Source: Deltaproteobacteria bacterium (lineage in GTDB: Bacteria; Desulfobacterota; Desulfobaccia; Desulfobaccales; 0-14-0-80-60-11). Taken from it: a stretch of DNA of 5,300 nt. The notes beneath the pieces are model-generated. The model saw only the letters and a program-made list of their open reading frames with translations, searched no databases and was not told the origin of the DNA. The position numbers and the translations under genes were made by a program. Of this stretch, positions 4,693 to 5,300 are shown piece by piece (positions within the stretch are counted from its first letter, which is position 1; each line of letters starts with the position of its first letter). The DNA lies in NCBI GenBank assembly GCA_021817645.1, contig JAKAGH010000236.1, positions 1 to 5,300 of the forward strand, given 5' to 3'.

Positions 4693-5300
4693 TTGGTCAA
4701 AGTAGGACTCATCGGCCTGGGCACCGTGGGCCAGGGGGTGGCCCGGCTCCTCACGGAGCGCCAGGAATTCCTGGCCCAGCGCCTGGGCACGGACCTGGTC
4801 CTGAAGAAGGCCGCGGATATCGACCCGGAGCGGAGAAGCCGGGTCTCCTTGGAGCCGGAGCGCCTCACCGCCCGGGACCTTGATATCCTGGACGACCCGG
4901 ACATCGACATCGTCGTGGAGCTCATCGGCGGCACCGACCGGGCCCGGGAACTGGTCCTGGAGGCCATCTCCCGGGGCAAGAACGTGGTCACCGCCAACAA
5001 GGCCCTGCTGGCGCTCCACGGCAACGAGATCCTGGCGGCCGCGGCCCAACAAGGGGTGGACGTGGCCTTCGAGGCCGCGGTCTGCGGCGGCGTGCCCCTG
5101 ATTCTGGCCCTGCGCCAGGGCCTGGCCGCCAACCGCATCCAGGAGATGTTCGGCATCTTAAACGGCACCTGCAACTACATCCTCACCCAGATGTCGGAGC
5201 AGGGCATGTCCTATACCCAGGCCCTGGCGGAAGCGCAGCAGCAGGGTTACGCCGAAGCCGACCCCACCCTGGACGTGGAGGGGATCGACACCGCGCACAA
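4693..5300 (+). CDS. hom: Homoserine dehydrogenase, N-terminal part (3' end outside window)
   Basis: It catalyses NAD(P)H reduction of aspartate-4-semialdehyde to homoserine, the branch point to threonine and methionine, in the cytoplasm. The first 202 residues and part of codon 203 are present, and the frame is open at the right edge. Seen: Rossmann motif VGLIGLGTVGQG (4-15), VVELIGG (74-80), NVVTANKALLA (97-107), the EAAVCGGVP segment (128-135), NGTCNYIL (157-164), and GYAEADPTLDVEGID (185-199), including Glu188, Asp194 and Asp199 at the substrate site; the catalytic Lys would be residue 203, exactly at the edge. The usual NGTTNYIL is NGTCNYIL here. The start is TTG, as VKVGLIG immediately after it is the normal family N-terminus. 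Whether a C-terminal ACT (threonine feedback) domain follows cannot be seen, nor can an aspartokinase fusion at the C-terminus be excluded. Confidence 0.95.
   Translation, partial: MVKVGLIGLGTVGQGVARLLTERQEFLAQRLGTDLVLKKAADIDPERRSRVSLEPERLTARDLDILDDPDIDIVVELIGGTDRARELVLEAISRGKNVVTANKALLALHGNEILAAAAQQGVDVAFEAAVCGGVPLILALRQGLAANRIQEMFGILNGTCNYILTQMSEQGMSYTQALAEAQQQGYAEADPTLDVEGIDTAH

Noticed and set aside
4314..5174. Minus-strand open frames across the aminotransferase end and hom
   Set aside because: They are antisense to clear protein families and rich in Arg/Ser/Pro, typical of reverse-frame readings of GC-rich genes.

Overview
The window looks like chromosomal DNA of a GC-rich, anaerobic, nitrogen-fixing bacterium, most plausibly a Desulfobacterota (former Deltaproteobacteria) lineage. 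The basis is a NifB with a fused NifX-like C-terminal domain, the protein sequence style, and intergenic regions crowded with palindromic repeats. The taxonomic call is inference from family resemblance; no search was run.

Layout. (1) Bases 1-569, plus strand: the 3' end of nifB (FeMo-cofactor core synthesis), cut by the left edge. (2) 570-1048: a gene-free stretch between convergent genes, built almost entirely of repeats: two mirror-image heptamer arrays that each start next to a stop codon, a short ACGCAAAG tandem, and several GC-rich hairpins. (3) 1049-2053, minus strand: gap, class I glyceraldehyde-3-phosphate dehydrogenase. (4) 2054-2324: a 68-base palindrome and a possible gap promoter. 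(5) 2325-3095, minus strand: a short-chain dehydrogenase/reductase of unknown substrate. (6) 3096-3461: a divergent intergenic region with two hairpin repeats and a good sigma70-type promoter. (7) 3462-4688, plus strand: an AlaC-type PLP aminotransferase. (8) 4693 to the right edge, plus strand: homoserine dehydrogenase, starting with TTG 4 bases after the aminotransferase stop and therefore probably translationally coupled to it.

How the genes work together. The aminotransferase and homoserine dehydrogenase form an amino-acid biosynthesis operon (alanine/glutamate transamination and the threonine/methionine branch of the aspartate family), driven by the promoter at 3391-3418 with a leader of only about 37 bases. 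gap serves central carbon metabolism. The dehydrogenase lies upstream of gap on the same strand but 271 bases away, so co-transcription is uncertain. nifB is separated from gap by the repeat block and belongs to a nif region lying to the left.

The coding content is ordinary metabolism; I see no defence, toxin or phage system. The unusual content is intergenic: a hairpin repeat family whose loops are conserved while stems vary, with one compensatory base-pair change between two copies 2.6 kb apart, and the symmetric heptamer arrays abutting the nifB and gap stop codons.
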